Assembly: GCA_016215025.1 (NCBI GenBank)
Contig: JACRMI010000149.1
Coordinates: 1-41,166, forward strand
Direction: 5' to 3'
From: Chloroflexota bacterium
GTDB lineage: Bacteria > Chloroflexota > Anaerolineae > UBA4142
DNA length: 41,166 nucleotides
Positions 39,869 through 41,166 of this stretch are shown here, piece by piece (the stretch's first letter is position 1; each line of letters starts with the position of its first letter). A program made the position numbers and the translations under genes. The notes under the pieces are model-generated. The model did no database searches. It was not told where the DNA came from and worked only from the letters and a program-made list of their open reading frames with translations.

Positions 39869-40336
39869 ATGGGAATCCTAGGGCGTCAGGACAAAGCGAG
39901 CGATTGGCGATACGTGGTTACATTTTCTTTGGATGACCAGTCCTACGCTGTGCCGATCGAATCGGTCATCAAGATCACCCAAGTCTCGGCGATGATTCCC
40001 AGTCCGCACCCCGAATCCAATGTCGCTGGGTGGATTCAAATCGAACAGCGTCGGATTCCCGCGGTGAATATGCGCCGCCATCACGGTTTAACCGAAATGG
40101 CGTTGGAACCGCATACACCCGTGATCGTCCTTCAGATCGATGAAACCGTGCTCGCGCTCATTGTCGACAAGCTGTCCGGTGCAGTCCGCGTTCCGGCAGC
40201 GCTAATCACGCGTTCGAGCGAAGGGTTGTCGGGCACGGTGATGCAGACGCCGCAGGGGAGTACGCTTCTGGTCAATTTGGAGAACTTGTTTACACCAGAG
40301 CAGATGAAAGCGTTTACCAACCTCAAAACGGGTTAG
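39869..40336 (+). CDS. CheW-like coupling-domain protein
   Basis: 155 residues from ATG 39869 with AGGGAG upstream. The longer start at 39764 adds 35 residues (MEGLYATSLAQLFLYCLM...) outside the family. The single CheW domain spans about 10-150: WRYVVTFSLDDQSYAVPIESVIKITQVSAMIPSPHPESNVAGWIQIEQRRIPAVNMRRHHGL, VIVLQIDETVLALIVDKLSGAVRVPA, and a C-terminal LLVNLENLFTPEQ. CheW domains link chemoreceptors to CheA. The usual WEGxxxx/RG(xx)xPV motif (here IQIEQRRIPAVNMRR) is somewhat changed. No cheA or receptor gene is in the window, so the protein is an orphan, possibly part of a surface-behaviour pathway near the c-di-GMP region. Confidence 0.85.
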   Translation: MGILGRQDKASDWRYVVTFSLDDQSYAVPIESVIKITQVSAMIPSPHPESNVAGWIQIEQRRIPAVNMRRHHGLTEMALEPHTPVIVLQIDETVLALIVDKLSGAVRVPAALITRSSEGLSGTVMQTPQGSTLLVNLENLFTPEQMKAFTNLKTG

Positions 40337-40466
40337 TCGCTGTGATAATTTCGTGATAACGTCCGTTTATGCTGTCCGCTGACCCGTCTGATTTCTGTTG
40401 GCAGAGCCGCCATCTCAAAAACGTCGCGCTTGTCACAGAAACAATCCATCGAAGGATGCTCCTGCC

Positions 40467-41009
40467 ATGCAGCAGTGGTACGCGTTGTATACGAAACCGC
40501 ATATGGAACGATTCGTGGAGACGTATCTTGATCGGCTCCGCGTTGAATCCTATTTCCCCGTTGTGCCTGCGCCGCGTCGCAAGAACCGCCCATCGACCCG
40601 CGCATTTTTCCCATGTTACCTCTTTGCCCATGCCGACTTGCCACAGGTCGGTCTGTGGACCTTGCAATATGCGCCAGGGATGCGCGGCGTGGTGATGAAT
40701 GGCGATGTGCCCGCGCGCGTCGACGATCATTTGATCGCGCTATTGCGCGAGCGGTTAGCTCGTGCTGATCTTGTGGATTGTCGCGGCGAGATTCTGGAAC
40801 CTGGTGATTCGGTCGTCATCACATCGGGACCTTTTGCCGAGCTGAACGCGGTGTTCGATCGGCGCTTGTCGGCGGCGGGGCGCGTACGCATATTGTTGAA
40901 CTGGCTCAAGCGCTGGACGCCGGTCGAGATCGATGCGGCGATGTTGCAGAAGGTCAGTCGCCAGTCGCCAGTAAACAGTAGACAGTCAACAGTCAACAGT
41001 CGACAGTAG
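40467..41009 (+). CDS. NusG/RfaH-like transcription antitermination paralogue with repeat-encoded tail
   Basis: 180 residues from ATG 40467 (MQQWYALYTKPHMERFVETYL). The upstream in-frame start at 40398 has no family support. The NGN domain (about 1-105) has WYALYTKPHMERFVE, VESYFPVVPAPRR, AFFPCYLFAHADL and the strand MRGVVMNGDVPARV. The KOW region follows (EPGDSVVITSGPFAELNAVFDRRLSAAGRVRILL). It is of the specialised type (RfaH, UpxY, LoaP) that usually stands at the head of a long polysaccharide or secondary-metabolite operon and prevents early termination there. The last 18 residues (VSRQSPVNSRQSTVNSRQ) come from a nine-unit heptamer array, and the stop codon is inside the eighth unit. The remainder of the presumed target operon is beyond the window. 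Confidence 0.85.
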   Translation: MQQWYALYTKPHMERFVETYLDRLRVESYFPVVPAPRRKNRPSTRAFFPCYLFAHADLPQVGLWTLQYAPGMRGVVMNGDVPARVDDHLIALLRERLARADLVDCRGEILEPGDSVVITSGPFAELNAVFDRRLSAAGRVRILLNWLKRWTPVEIDAAMLQKVSRQSPVNSRQSTVNSRQ

Positions 41010-41018
41010 ACAGTTGAG
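40956..41018. repeat. Nine-unit heptamer array at the 3' end of the NusG-like gene
   Basis: Nine consecutive 7-bp units all begin AGT: AGTCGCC (x2), AGTAAAC, AGTAGAC, AGTCAAC (x2), AGTCGAC, AGTAGAC, AGTTGAG. The stop TAG (41007-41009) is part of the eighth unit. Confidence 0.92.
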
Positions 41019-41068
41019 CCTTCGGCGTGAAACCGATCTCCGAAGCTTGCGCGAGGTTGGCAAAATAG

Positions 41069-41166
41069 ATGCTCATCGCCTTACTCGTGGTGATTGCGAT
41101 AGTGGGTATTCTGTTCCTCGTCGTGTATTTCGAACAATGTCACGAGGAATCCTGTTCGCGCTGCCC
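41069..41166 (+). CDS. Start of a possible membrane protein, cut by the window end
   Basis: ATG 41069 opens a frame that runs to the edge. It begins MLIALLVVIAIVGILFLVVYFEQCHEESC, a single hydrophobic helix with a Cys-rich sequence after it. GAGG at 41053-41056 is rather far upstream (12 nt). Being directly after the NusG-like gene, it may be the first gene of the operon controlled by that protein, but only 32 codons are visible. Confidence 0.35.
   Translation, partial: MLIALLVVIAIVGILFLVVYFEQCHEESCSRC

Overview
The window looks like chromosomal DNA of a bacterium of the phylum Chloroflexota (Anaerolineae-like). This rests on the style of the secreted proteins (threonine/serine-rich lipoprotein linkers, and a beta-rich WRGD/DTW/GLIEPVRGFGKVW-type C-terminal module that I associate with that phylum), on codon use, and on the mix of vitamin-uptake genes. 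No rRNA or tRNA gene is present, so the assignment is inference. Most genes are on the plus strand; only an MFS transporter and an HNH protein are on the minus strand.

Layout. 0-3.3 kb: two exported proteins, the first apparently missing its 5' end beside a 19-bp triple repeat, the second an M64-like metallopeptidase-related protein. 3.6-7.7 kb: small protein, SIR2-family NADase-like protein and a membrane-anchored STAND NTPase (module A). 7.6-16.2 kb: a tightly packed run of polA, a YfhO-like membrane protein, a conserved hypothetical, argS and a small anchored lipid-binding-like protein. 16.2-20.4 kb: an adenosylcobalamin riboswitch and terminator controlling btuF-btuC-cobO-cobT. 20.5-23.5 kb: a small hypothetical, then a second SIR2/STAND pair (module B) with its own promoter. 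23.6-27.4 kb: a structured attenuator-like leader and an ECF vitamin transporter operon (fused two-domain EcfA, EcfT, S component). 27.5-33.7 kb: dienelactone hydrolase, MFS exporter, HNH protein, a solute-binding lipoprotein and an acyl-CoA synthetase. 33.7-35.3 kb: two nearly identical tandem c-di-GMP-I riboswitches, each followed by its own terminator, upstream of a secreted GH128-like glycosidase. 35.5-41.2 kb: an orphan short RNA, a PAS/GAF histidine kinase with its NarL-type regulator, a CheW-like protein, a NusG/RfaH-like paralogue and the start of a cut-off ORF.

Three things stand out. (1) The two paralogous SIR2 + membrane-STAND pairs share a conserved core but have entirely different C-terminal membrane or extracellular parts. 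They look like a two-component defence or cell-death system with an exchangeable sensor. (2) Arrays of 7-bp tandem repeats occur all through the window. Several are built as complementary halves that can fold into a ladder of short helices. They sit inside the cobalamin riboswitch, form the linker of the fused EcfA, encode the tail of the NusG paralogue, and probably lie inside polA. (3) Regulatory RNA is dense: a B12 riboswitch, tandem c-di-GMP riboswitches, an attenuator-like ECF leader with visible alternative pairings, and an 85-nt promoter-to-terminator unit.

The 33.7-41 kb part reads as a c-di-GMP-linked surface, matrix and signalling region. The 16-27 kb part reads as vitamin acquisition, interrupted by defence module B.
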